NCBI GenBank assembly: GCA_910575565.1
Contig: CAJTFL010000037.1
Coordinates: 1 to 34,304, forward strand
Direction: 5' to 3'
Length of the DNA: 34,304 bases
Source: Lachnospiraceae bacterium
GTDB taxonomy: Bacteria > Bacillota > Clostridia > Lachnospirales > Lachnospiraceae
Every line of letters begins with the position of its first letter. Within the stretch, counting starts at the first letter, position 1. The notes under the pieces were generated by a model, which had not been told where the DNA came from, did no database searches, and worked only from the letters and a program-made list of their open reading frames with translations. Of the stretch, positions 1 to 6,939 are shown one piece after another. Position numbers and translations under genes: made by a program.

Positions 1-83
1 CAATCTATTGCAAATATAGCTTAAATAGTGTAAAATAGTGCCGATATAATTTATGTGGAATGAAAAAACATCTCGTTTTCTTG

Positions 84-110
84 TTTCGCAGAAGGGTGCA
101 CTCTGCGAAA
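84..110. repeat. Perfect 9-bp hairpin
   Basis: TTTCGCAGA at 84-92 is perfectly complementary to TCTGCGAAA at 102-110, with a 9-nt loop. The sequence just after it (AAAATTCTCATCC) recalls the hairpin arm inside the structured repeat at 8731-8787. It may be a decayed relative of that repeat, but this is only a resemblance. Confidence 0.6.
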
Positions 111-128
111 ATTCTCATCCCATAGTTT

Positions 129-158
129 ACAGCAGGCTATTTTTACGGCCTGTTTTTT
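129..158 (+). terminator. Possible intrinsic terminator
   Basis: A short stem CAGGC/GCCTG (133-137 with 148-152, extendable by a G-T wobble and an A-T pair) is followed directly by a run of six T on the plus strand. The stem is short, so this is tentative. It would end a plus-strand transcript entering from left of the window. Confidence 0.45.
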
Positions 159-396
159 GTGTTGCCTATCTCTTATCCCCTACCTCTCCTCTTGCTTTAT
201 CCCCATAAACCGCTGCTGTTGCGATTCCCCACCCACAGGCATAAAGAAAGCACCGATTATTTCTAACCGATGCCATATAAAAATCTCACGATAAAATTTT
301 TCCACCTGTGCGGCTGCGGTATCTCCATCCCGCTTATTCAGATGAAGTTTGGCCGCCAGCACGCCAGCACGATCCTGCTGCGGACCGACAAGGGAT

Positions 397-651
397 TCAG
401 CGTATACCGTCTTTCCAAAGAATCCGATGTGTCCGAAAATTATACACAACCAATTCCTTGACAAAGATCACAGGGATCTCTGTTTCCAGATTTCTTCCTA
501 TTTTGTTCCGTACCCGTTTCATGCTCCTGTGATAATACACCTTTAACAACTTGATAATAAACATCACAAATCTCCGGATCAGGCCAAGGTTGTGGATCCC
601 TTTCTTCTCTTTCGACCTCAGCTTATCTTCCCGAAACACCACATTCAACAC
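397..651 (-). pseudogene. ISAs1-type transposase, C-terminal fragment
   Basis: The 84-codon frame carries what I recognise as the C-terminal tail of ISAs1-type (H-repeat-associated) transposases: NVVFREDK, then a lysine-rich stretch, then NLGLIRRFVMFIIKLLK and a conserved RNKIGRN segment. Intact members are roughly 350-400 residues, so about three quarters of the protein is missing. The N-terminal side ends at two hairpins (701-760). After the residues IPVIFV the similarity stops, so the extreme C terminus is also lost or frameshifted. No DDE catalytic residues remain, so it cannot be functional. The family assignment is from memory of the motif. Confidence 0.6.
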
Positions 652-700
652 ATTGACTTTTCTGCCGAATTGGGATGCGCACGATTTTTCAAAGGTAAGT

Positions 701-760
701 GTTGCGTTTCACGCAACGCAAAATCGGCGCAGTGAACGCCAAAAAATTTTGTCGTTCACT
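701..760. repeat. Two adjacent perfect hairpins
   Basis: GTTGCGT (701-707) pairs with ACGCAAC (711-717) around a 3-nt loop. AGTGAACG (731-738) pairs with CGTTCACT (753-760), and the interior is A/T rich. They sit exactly where the ISAs1 transposase remnant loses similarity, so they may mark an insertion or deletion boundary. Function is unknown. Confidence 0.65.
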
Positions 761-763
761 ATA

Positions 764-804
764 TTTAAATAGAAAAGGGCATCTGCTGGTAACAGACACC
801 CTTT
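764..804 (-). terminator. Terminator of the toxin-antitoxin operon
   Basis: Read on the minus strand, a stem AAAGGG..TCTG/CAGA..CCCTTT (774-785 with 793-804, a 2-nt mismatch inside, 7-nt loop) is followed by TTTTCTATTT. It lies about 85 bp beyond the stop of the toxin-like gene, as expected for the end of that operon. Confidence 0.6.
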
Positions 805-889
805 AGGCGTACCGATAGACGGTTGACCCGATAATGTTGAACAGAAAAGCCACTCAGTTTCTCAGACCGGGGCAGCTATTTCTGTGCTT

Positions 890-1345
890 CTATGTACGTT
901 TTTTCTTGGACGGGCATATTTCGTGCTCAGGATCATACCACAAAACGTGGAAATGCTCATTTTCACGTATCCCTATAATACGTAACTTGTTCTGTAATGA
1001 AAACGAGAATATGGAATCTGAATATTCCTCAAGCTGCATTGCCTCAAATCTGTCAACTGCTTCTTTGGACAAAGACTCAATAGACAGGAAATGGTGCTTT
1101 GACTTTCCTTGGTCATGTGTCTGCCGCCCTATCTCCTGCCAGGTCATATTGCTATATGCAATCATTTTTTCCATGACCTCATAATGTCTGAAGTCATCCC
1201 TGTGCAAATTAAAAGCAAATTTTCCCACCCGGTCTATCATGTCAAAACGCCAAATCACTTTTTGGTTAACGGTGCTTTTCTGGGGTTCCTGTACAGTTCG
1301 CTTAATACCTGGAGCAATGTTTTTCCTCTTTGTATTCTTTGCCAT
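890..1345 (-). CDS. Probable toxin of a Panacea (PanTA-type) pair
   Basis: This 151-residue cytosolic protein starts 2 bp after the stop of the DUF4065 antitoxin gene. Antitoxin-first order with near overlap is typical of toxin-antitoxin operons. The first ~25 residues are very basic. HFLSIESLSKEA lies near residues 85-96. The tail LRIIGIRENEHFHVLWYDPE followed by HEICPS resembles the final strand region of a small toxin class often found beside Panacea proteins. I do not recognise its enzymatic activity; an RNA-targeting role is only an inference. There is no membrane segment or signal peptide. A minus-strand terminator lies about 85 bp downstream. The alternative is a non-toxic partner protein. 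Confidence 0.7.
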   Translation of the reverse strand: MAKNTKRKNIAPGIKRTVQEPQKSTVNQKVIWRFDMIDRVGKFAFNLHRDDFRHYEVMEKMIAYSNMTWQEIGRQTHDQGKSKHHFLSIESLSKEAVDRFEAMQLEEYSDSIFSFSLQNKLRIIGIRENEHFHVLWYDPEHEICPSKKKRT

Positions 1346-1347
1346 TT

Positions 1348-1782
1348 TTACAGACTTCCGTAATATTCTCCCATGCTTTCTTTCCTGATGACGTTACGGC
1401 ACTTCTCGCCTTCCGGCAAACCGTTCCTTGCATCTTTCCACGGTGCTTCTTTATGTGATAGTTCCCTCAGGGCATAAGGCTCCATATCGCCATAATCACG
1501 CAAAACCACATTTATGGAATCAGTCTCATCATCTGTCAAATGGCATGGATCGCCTTTTAGCAGATCTCCAGCACAGATAGAGAACCTCCCCTGGTGGGCA
1601 TAAAACAGTTCGGGGCACACAGGGCCGTTTGCCCACGCTTCAAAATCCTCGTCAAATATGGGATTTCCAGTCCACGCCAGATGCCATGCCTGAGAATAAT
1701 AACACAGTTTTTGCAGCTTCCATGTACTAATGGAACCCTTTTTCACCAAAATATATTTTGCGACATCAAATACGGTTGCCAT
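1348..1782 (-). CDS. Panacea-domain (DUF4065/SocA-like) antitoxin
   Basis: This 144-residue protein is nearly all Panacea domain, which neutralises diverse toxins by direct binding. Visible core motifs are KLQKLCYYSQAWHLAW (residues 22-37), FEAWANGPVCPELF (47-60) and the C-terminal LRELSHKEAPWKDAR (105-119). I chose the ATG at 1782, preceded by GGAGGCGGGAAAGTC. An in-frame ATG at 1809 would translate that ribosome-binding site into a glycine run. The gene leads a two-gene operon with the toxin-like gene and has its own promoter at 1830-1858. Base composition is AT-richer than the GH31 gene next to it, which suggests an acquired module. Family identity is strong; the matching of partner is inferred from position. 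Confidence 0.85.
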   Translation of the reverse strand: MATVFDVAKYILVKKGSISTWKLQKLCYYSQAWHLAWTGNPIFDEDFEAWANGPVCPELFYAHQGRFSICAGDLLKGDPCHLTDDETDSINVVLRDYGDMEPYALRELSHKEAPWKDARNGLPEGEKCRNVIRKESMGEYYGSL

Positions 1783-1829
1783 GACTTTCCCGCCTCCACC
1801 GCGCATCAAAGATACATACCTACACTCAT

Positions 1830-1874
1830 AGTATGCCCTTACGATGCTTTTTTGTCAATACTTTTACTGACAAA
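1830..1874 (-). promoter_or_regulatory. Promoter and possible operator of the toxin-antitoxin operon
   Basis: On the minus strand a perfect -35 (TTGACA, 1858-1853) is separated by 17 bp from CATACT (1835-1830). The -35 lies inside an inverted repeat, TTTGTCA (1851-1857) and TGACAAA (1868-1874), which is a plausible operator for autoregulation by the antitoxin or the complex. The promoter is read directly from sequence; the operator role is inferred. Confidence 0.65.
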
Positions 1875-2038
1875 TCAGCGCTGACGCTTAAATTTATATC
1901 TCTATCCCCAAAAGACAGTATAATAAAGTGTACCCTTTATCAAGTACAAAATTCCACAAATGGGGTTTGTCAAGATTTATGCCCATTTCCTTATCCCTTT
2001 CTTTCTACTCCTTTTTCTGCTAGTCAAAAGCTCCCTTC

Positions 2039-4075
2039 CTACCCCAAACTCCTCACACTCCAATTCCCCGGCTCCTCATAATTCCTGCCCACTCCGTCAT
2101 CATCATACATCCGGTAGGATGCCCCATCAAAGCCAATCAGCTTTACGGTCTCCATGTCCAAATCCGCGACGCATTCTGCGGCGTCCACAACGGGGATGCA
2201 TTTCCCTTCCCGGATAAACAGCGGGACTTCATTCAGCCGGATTTCCACATAATGATGCCCTTTCTCCAGCACCTCCTCAGAAATCTTCCCCTCCGGCAGG
2301 AATTTCACAAACTTCATCCGTTCCGGCAGGTACACATAGCGGCCGCTGACATTCTGGGTATACACCGGAGCAATCATCAGCTCATTTCCTAAAAGCACCT
2401 GATCCTCCACTTGTGCCGCCATCTTATCTTCCGGGAAATCAAAGGCTAAAGGCTTAAAATAAAGCTCATCCTCCAGAGCCGCTTTCATAAACTCGCTGTA
2501 CAGATAGGGAATCAGCCGGTAGCGCACCCCAAGGATATGGCGGAAATCCTCTATCCCTTCAAACTGGTAGCACTCCTGCTCCCTTGTGCCGATTGCCGCG
2601 TGGTTGCGCATCAATGGGGTAAAGACCCCGAGAGCCAGCCAGCGAAGCACTAAATCCCTGGAGGCATTGGCTCCAAAGCCGCCTAAATCCGCCCCGATGT
2701 ACAAAAAGCCGCACATATTCAGGGAGGGCAGCATCTTTAAATTCAGCAGGATGTGGGACCACCAGGACTTATTGTCCCCCGTCCAGATGCCGCCGTACCG
2801 GTGCATCCCGATATAAGAGGAACGGGAAAATAAAAGGAACCGCTTGTCCGGATCGATCCCTTCCAAGCCCTCTGCGGCAGCGCGGGTCATATTGCAGCCA
2901 AACAGGTTATGCACCTGATCGTGGCGGATCCGCTTCCCATCCGCCTGATGGTAAAACAGCCGGTAATCCTCCCTGCGGCCGGACGATTCTCCCAGCTTTT
3001 CCCGAAGCTTAATAACCGTAACCTTCTGATCCAGCTTCGCATCCCACCTTGCATCCTCTCTCCTATCCTCTTTCCTGTCCCTTAAGAATTCTTCCATCAG
3101 CGCCGTTACTTCCGCTACGCCCTCCGGGGTGTAAAAAATCGCCGGCTCATTCATATCGTTCCAGAAGCCCTCAATCCCCATATCCGTAAGGAAGCGGTAC
3201 TTTGCCCCAAACCAGGCCCTGGCCTTCGGGTTTAACACATCTGGAAAATGGGTATACCCCGGCCATACTGCCGCCGTAAAAGGCGTCCCGTCCTCTTTCG
3301 TGCAGAAATACCCCTCCCTTATGCCCTCCTCATAAACCGGATAGCCTTCCTCAATCTTCACCCCCGCGTCAATGATGGGGATCAGGCGGATATCCTGCCC
3401 CTTCATCTCCCGGACAAATTCTTTAAAGCCGCCAAACCGCTCCTCATTGACCGTAAAATCCTTATATTCCTCCATGTAATCGATATCCATATAAATCATG
3501 TCGATCGGCAAATGGTTTTTCCGATACCCTTCTGCCACCCGGCGGAAATCTTCCCTATCCTTGTAGCCCCACCGGCTTTGCCCAAATCCAAAGGCAAACT
3601 TAGGCGGAATATAGCTTCTCCCAATCAGCCTGCGGAACTGCTTCACGATATCCGCCGGGTCTTCCCCCTGGATGACATAAATATCCAAATCCGCCCTTTC
3701 GCAGGAAATCGTCAGCAAATCGGAGCGGGTAAATCCGATATCAAAGGCCAAATCACTCGGATAATCCACGAAAAGCCCGAAGGTCTCCTTCCCCCACACC
3801 AGGATGAAATTGTGTGCCCCGTACAGGGAACACTTATCCTCCGTATGATTGGGATCATCCGTGCAATTACTGACATAGCAGTAGCCCCTTTTATTGATCC
3901 CACGGTTTGCCTCCCCTAGTCCATAGACGATATCGCCCTCCGCCATGGAATAGGAATAGGAAAAGCCTTCTCCCACGGAAACCTCCCCATACAAAGGCTT
4001 CCCCTCCGAAACCGGGACATCCTTGACCACCGCCTCCGTTGCAAATGGATTTCCAAATCTGTACTTTTTAACCAT
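2039..4075 (-). CDS. GH31 alpha-glucosidase
   Basis: This 678-residue protein hydrolyses terminal alpha-linked glucose from oligosaccharides and lacks a signal peptide, so it is cytosolic. The nucleophile is D307 in FWNDMNEP and the likely acid/base is D434 in IWTGDN. W169 in GQSRWGY, D197 in MDIDY and D73 also fit. As I recall, positions 73, 169, 197 and 307 match the R. obeum alpha-glucosidase Ro-alphaG1, whose acid/base is residue 420. That implies an insertion of about 14 residues here, within the charged run at about 331-360. The later GADLGGFG and LMRNHAA motifs complete the barrel. AGGAGG lies 6 bp before the ATG. No transporter or regulator of maltose type adjoins it; the upstream side is an imperfect palindrome. 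Isomalto-oligosaccharide preference is an inference from that similarity. Confidence 0.93.
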   Translation of the reverse strand: MVKKYRFGNPFATEAVVKDVPVSEGKPLYGEVSVGEGFSYSYSMAEGDIVYGLGEANRGINKRGYCYVSNCTDDPNHTEDKCSLYGAHNFILVWGKETFGLFVDYPSDLAFDIGFTRSDLLTISCERADLDIYVIQGEDPADIVKQFRRLIGRSYIPPKFAFGFGQSRWGYKDREDFRRVAEGYRKNHLPIDMIYMDIDYMEEYKDFTVNEERFGGFKEFVREMKGQDIRLIPIIDAGVKIEEGYPVYEEGIREGYFCTKEDGTPFTAAVWPGYTHFPDVLNPKARAWFGAKYRFLTDMGIEGFWNDMNEPAIFYTPEGVAEVTALMEEFLRDRKEDRREDARWDAKLDQKVTVIKLREKLGESSGRREDYRLFYHQADGKRIRHDQVHNLFGCNMTRAAAEGLEGIDPDKRFLLFSRSSYIGMHRYGGIWTGDNKSWWSHILLNLKMLPSLNMCGFLYIGADLGGFGANASRDLVLRWLALGVFTPLMRNHAAIGTREQECYQFEGIEDFRHILGVRYRLIPYLYSEFMKAALEDELYFKPLAFDFPEDKMAAQVEDQVLLGNELMIAPVYTQNVSGRYVYLPERMKFVKFLPEGKISEEVLEKGHHYVEIRLNEVPLFIREGKCIPVVDAAECVADLDMETVKLIGFDGASYRMYDDDGVGRNYEEPGNWSVRSLG

Positions 4076-4139
4076 CTTAAATCCTCCTGTCGTTAAATTC
4101 GCTAGAGTATGTTTGAAAAATGCTTTAAGCCTGCATCAA

Positions 4140-4305
4140 CTAGTACTGCGTTGCGTAAATTCCAGTGAATATGCACCCGCTGTCTACGCCATCTGTAAAT
4201 CCCACGAAACTCGACGTAGCACCACTACGCCTTCGTTTCGCGGGATTCACATCTAACGCAGACATCAGACGCCTATTCACCGCTATTTACGCAACGCAGT
4301 ACTAG
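4140..4305. repeat. 166-bp long imperfect palindrome
   Basis: The outer arms, CTAGTACTGCGTTGCGTAAA plus one further T at 4140-4160 and their exact complement at 4285-4305, pair over 21 bp. The inner arms continue almost to the centre near 4222, including CGAAAC/GTTTCG and CGTAG/CTACG. Most inner mismatches become G-U pairs if the minus strand is RNA, and become A-C mismatches if the plus strand is RNA. It fills the upstream region of the GH31 gene and has no coding capacity. It is probably a miniature mobile element or a structured RNA repeat. Confidence 0.85.
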
Positions 4306-4321
4306 CTTCTTCTAAAAAATC

Positions 4322-4370
4322 AGAAAATAATACAACTGATGATTGTGAAAGAATAACACAATCAGCAGTT
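4322..4370 (-). terminator. Strong intrinsic terminator of the small gene
   Basis: AACTGATGATTGTG (4334-4347) pairs with CACAATCAGCAGTT (4357-4370) with one mismatch and a 9-nt loop. On the minus strand it is followed by GTATTATTTTCTGATTTTTT. The stem overlaps the stop codon of the 71-residue gene at 4369-4371. Confidence 0.75.
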
Positions 4371-4584
4371 ACGAAATAAAATAAGGCTCCAATGCAATAA
4401 CACTTTTATCATACTTTTTTTGTAATTTACGTTCTTGGATTATTCTATGAATTTCCAATCCTCTGTTGTTATAATAATCCATGCGCTCTTGTTCGTTTAA
4501 ATCTTTTATCTGATGATAATTATATTCTCTCAATTTATGGATATCTTCAATGGTAAAATGGGGACTCAAAACTGGCTTTTCCAT
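4369..4584 (-). CDS. Small antitoxin-like protein, orphan
   Basis: This 71-residue soluble protein begins MEKPVLSPHFTIEDIHKLRE, followed by YNYHQIKDLNEQER. That pattern (LSPxFTxxDIHKxREYNY) is one I associate with small clostridial proteins often found next to PIN-type toxins, so an antitoxin role is possible. No toxin gene lies on either side here, so it would be an orphan. I chose the ATG at 4584, preceded by GGGGAATAATT; upstream in-frame codons have no ribosome-binding site and overlap the permease gene. The gene is distinctly AT-rich compared with its neighbours, a sign of transfer. A strong terminator overlaps its stop codon. Confidence 0.55.
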   Translation of the reverse strand: MEKPVLSPHFTIEDIHKLREYNYHQIKDLNEQERMDYYNNRGLEIHRIIQERKLQKKYDKSVIALEPYFIS

Positions 4585-4660
4585 AATTATTCCCCACTTT
4601 TTAATAATACGGAAGGATTTAAATAAAGTATACAAAAAAACACGCATAAAAACAATACTT

Positions 4661-5605
4661 TCAAAAGGATAAATAACTCTCCTTCCCACTCTCCCCCCGC
4701 CTAAGCCAATTCCCGATTTCCGTTACGCAGGAAATCGCCAGCACCAGGAAAAGGCCGGGGATTAAGATCATCCACCAGGAACCGCTAAGGAGCGCCCGCT
4801 CCGACAGAGACAGTATGCTTCCCCAGGAAATCCTGTCCAGGGGAAGGCCAAGGCCCATAAAGCTTAAGGTGGATTCGGCAATGATGGCGCTGCGGATATT
4901 CATTACCACCATGAACATAATGGAAGGGATAAAATTAGGGGCCAGATGCTCCCAAAGGATATGGAAGAATCCGCCCCCCATGCTTTTCGATGCAATGACG
5001 TATTCGCTGCGGCGAAGCTGGCGGACTTCCGTGCGGATCACCTTCGCCATGGTTTCCCAGCCGGTGATCCCCACACATAAGGATATGGTAAGTATATTAG
5101 CGCTGCCTAATGCCGCCTGGATAAGCACCACCAGCAAAAGCTCCGGCACGCTTAACAGAATTTCGGCAAAACGCATCAGCAGCCCATCCAGCCACCGGGG
5201 GGCAAGGCCGCTGGCTGAACCAAACAAAATGGCAATCGCTGTGGATATCCCCGCCGACGCAAAGCCGATAAACAGGGATATCCTGCCTCCATACCAAATC
5301 ATGGAAAAAAAATCCCGTCCCATGGCATCCGTGCCAAACCAAAATTCCTTCCCCGGCGGCACGCTGCAGTTCTGCAAATCCATATAGGAAGGATCCTTCG
5401 GGATAAACATCCTGCAAAACAGGCAGCCAAGCACCAGCAGGGCAAGGACGGACAGGGCGGCAACCGGCCTTTTCCCGCGGCATATTTCCTTTTCCTCCGC
5501 CCACACTTCTTTGCCGTTTTGCTCTCCTGCCAAAACGAACCATTGATCTTCCACTCCGTCCTCACCTGCCTTCCAAAATTTCCCGCCCAGTTTTCTCCCA
5601 ATCAT
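4661..5605 (-). CDS. Peptide/nickel-type ABC permease, DppC-like
   Basis: This 314-residue inner-membrane subunit has about six hydrophobic segments. The cytoplasmic coupling (EAA) loop is visible in EYVIASKSMGGGFFHILWEH, and the family signature follows in STLSFMGLGLP and SWGSIL. The soluble entry motif WFGTDAMGRDFFS at about residues 90-102 is typical of DppC/OppC/NikC. The N terminus is long and hydrophilic (about 46 residues) and the ATG at 5605 has only a weak ribosome-binding site, so the true start may be internal. A 281-bp gap with a minisatellite separates it from the DppB-like gene. No DppD/DppF ATPase genes follow, which is unusual. The substrate cannot be told from sequence. Confidence 0.88.
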   Translation of the reverse strand: MIGRKLGGKFWKAGEDGVEDQWFVLAGEQNGKEVWAEEKEICRGKRPVAALSVLALLVLGCLFCRMFIPKDPSYMDLQNCSVPPGKEFWFGTDAMGRDFFSMIWYGGRISLFIGFASAGISTAIAILFGSASGLAPRWLDGLLMRFAEILLSVPELLLVVLIQAALGSANILTISLCVGITGWETMAKVIRTEVRQLRRSEYVIASKSMGGGFFHILWEHLAPNFIPSIMFMVVMNIRSAIIAESTLSFMGLGLPLDRISWGSILSLSERALLSGSWWMILIPGLFLVLAISCVTEIGNWLRRGESGKESYLSF

Positions 5606-5696
5606 GCGTCTTTTGCCTTAAACTTTTCCTGTCCATGCCTTCTTCCCTAATCCTCCCCGACCATATCCTATTCCTCCAAGCCCTCTCCTCTTCTAT

Positions 5697-5863
5697 CCTA
5701 ACTCTTCCGGTTCTTTTCCCCTTCTGCCCTAACTCTTCCTGACCCTTTCTTTTCTGCCCTAACTCTCCCGGTTCTTTTCCCCTTCTGCCCTAACTCTTCC
5801 GGTTCTTTTCCCCTTCTGCCCTAACTCTTCCTGACCCTTTTCTTTTCTGCCCTAACTCTCCCG
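5697..5863. repeat. 31-bp minisatellite between two permease genes
   Basis: About 5.4 tandem units of 30-31 bp begin with CCCTAACTCT. Two variants are present: one continues TCCGGTTCTTTTCCCCTTCT, the other TCCTGACCCTTTTCTTTTCT. Their order is A, B, A', A, B, then a partial unit, so the array seems to have grown by duplicating a multi-unit block. The plus strand is nearly all pyrimidine, so the operon mRNA carries a purine-rich tract with repeated AGAAGGGG. It fills most of the gap at 5606-5886; no gene is visible there. Confidence 0.9.
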
Positions 5864-5886
5864 CCCAAGCCTTCTTAACCTCATCC

Positions 5887-6867
5887 TTATCCCTCGGCTG
5901 ATTTCGCCCGTTCCTCCGCCCGGATCCTGGGATCAATCCGTTCATTGATCATCTGGGCCGCTAAATTGCACAGGATCACCAAGATACCAGAAAAAATGCA
6001 CAGCACCATCAATAAGTTATAATCCTGATACCGGGCGCTTTCGTAAGATAAAGTTCCAATCCCGGGATAAGAAAAAACCGTTTCAACCACATACGTCCCT
6101 CCCAGGATATGGGGAACGGAAACGGCCATAATGCTTAGATAGGAAGGAAGCACATTAGGCAGGCAGTGCCGAAACAAAATCTCCTTTTTCCCCAGACCCT
6201 TCGACTCCACAAGAAGCACATAATCCTCCCGGACTTCCTCCAGCAGCTTATTGCGGATCAAATATGCATAATACCACAGATGGCTGGACACCACCACCGC
6301 CATAGGCAAAACTAAGTGAACTGCCCGATCGCCTATACCCGCCGCCCCTCCCGCCGAGTACGCCCCGCTGCTGGGAAGGAGGCCAAACCAGACGGCAAAA
6401 ATAAGGATCAGCACCAAGGCAAGCCAAAATTCCGGGATGCAGCTGGCAGCCGTTCCAATCCGGCAAAGAAGCCGATCCGGCCACCGCTCCTCAAACCAGG
6501 CGCAAAGGATACCAAGGAGAAGGGACAAAATGAAAATCAGGATAAAGCCGCCCCCTCCTAAAACCAGCGTATTAGGAAGCCTGTCCCGAATCAACTCCAG
6601 CACACCCCTTTTATACTTGAAGGAAATGCCAAAATCCCCCTTAAGGGCATTGCCCAGCCAACGGGCATACTGGACATGGAGGGGAGCCAAAAGCCCAAGC
6701 TTTTCCTCGGCCCATGCCCGCTCATCAGGACTCATTTTCTCCGCCCGCTCTCCGTAGTAGGATACCAAAGGATCCCCCGGAGCCAGGCGTGAAGCATAAA
6801 AAACAGCTATGGACAGAATAAACACGCTGGCGGCAAAAATCATTAACTTTTTCCCCAGATAACCCAT
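5887..6867 (-). CDS. Peptide/nickel-type ABC permease, DppB-like
   Basis: This 326-residue membrane subunit begins MGYLGKKLMIFAASVF and continues through SRLAPGDP, the standard start of DppB/OppB/NikB. The EAA coupling loop is ESKGLGKKEILFRHCLPNVL near the last third, and the C terminus keeps the expected INERIDPRIRAE. I placed the start at 6867 because it aligns with the family. The open frame, however, runs on upstream through six 12-bp units to an ATG at 6942 that overlaps the stop of the preceding gene as ATGA. Starting there would add a repetitive Cys-Gly-Arg-Val leader of 25 residues. It pairs with the DppC-like gene downstream. Fold and role are certain; start and substrate are not. 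Confidence 0.88.
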   Translation of the reverse strand: MGYLGKKLMIFAASVFILSIAVFYASRLAPGDPLVSYYGERAEKMSPDERAWAEEKLGLLAPLHVQYARWLGNALKGDFGISFKYKRGVLELIRDRLPNTLVLGGGGFILIFILSLLLGILCAWFEERWPDRLLCRIGTAASCIPEFWLALVLILIFAVWFGLLPSSGAYSAGGAAGIGDRAVHLVLPMAVVVSSHLWYYAYLIRNKLLEEVREDYVLLVESKGLGKKEILFRHCLPNVLPSYLSIMAVSVPHILGGTYVVETVFSYPGIGTLSYESARYQDYNLLMVLCIFSGILVILCNLAAQMINERIDPRIRAEERAKSAEG

Positions 6868-6939
6868 CCTTCTGCATACCCTTCTGCACATCATTCCCCA
6901 CACCCTTCCGCACACCCTTCCGCACACCCTTCCGCACAT
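6868..6939 (-). repeat. Six exact 12-bp units filling the dppB start region
   Basis: On the minus strand the units read ATGTGCGGAAGG, GTGTGCGGAAGG (twice), GTGTGGGGAATG, ATGTGCAGAAGG and GTATGCAGAAGG. They occupy exactly the 72 bp between the last base of the substrate-binding-protein stop codon and the canonical DppB ATG. Each begins with a start-like codon or near relative and five of six end in an AGAAGG/GGAAGG ribosome-binding-site-like core. Because the unit is 12 bp, gain or loss keeps the reading frame. Confidence 0.92.

Larger units (their letters stand above)
1..396. other. Left-edge stretch with no supported gene
   Basis: No coding region can be supported here. Open frames exist on both strands between about 180 and 464, but none has a recognisable domain or ribosome-binding site, and they overlap the decayed transposase end. 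The stretch holds a perfect hairpin at 84-110 and a terminator-like hairpin at 129-158, listed separately. It is probably decayed insertion-sequence flank. Confidence 0.5.

Noticed and set aside
180..464. 94-codon minus-strand frame
   Set aside because: It has no recognisable domain, no ribosome-binding site, and overlaps the decayed transposase end in another frame.
3248..3919. 223-codon plus-strand frame opposite the GH31 gene
   Set aside because: It lies wholly antisense to a clear gene, has no family motif, and reflects the codon bias of that gene.
5697..5863. Possible CRISPR array
   Set aside because: The units are contiguous 31-bp tandem copies without unique spacers, and no cas gene is present.
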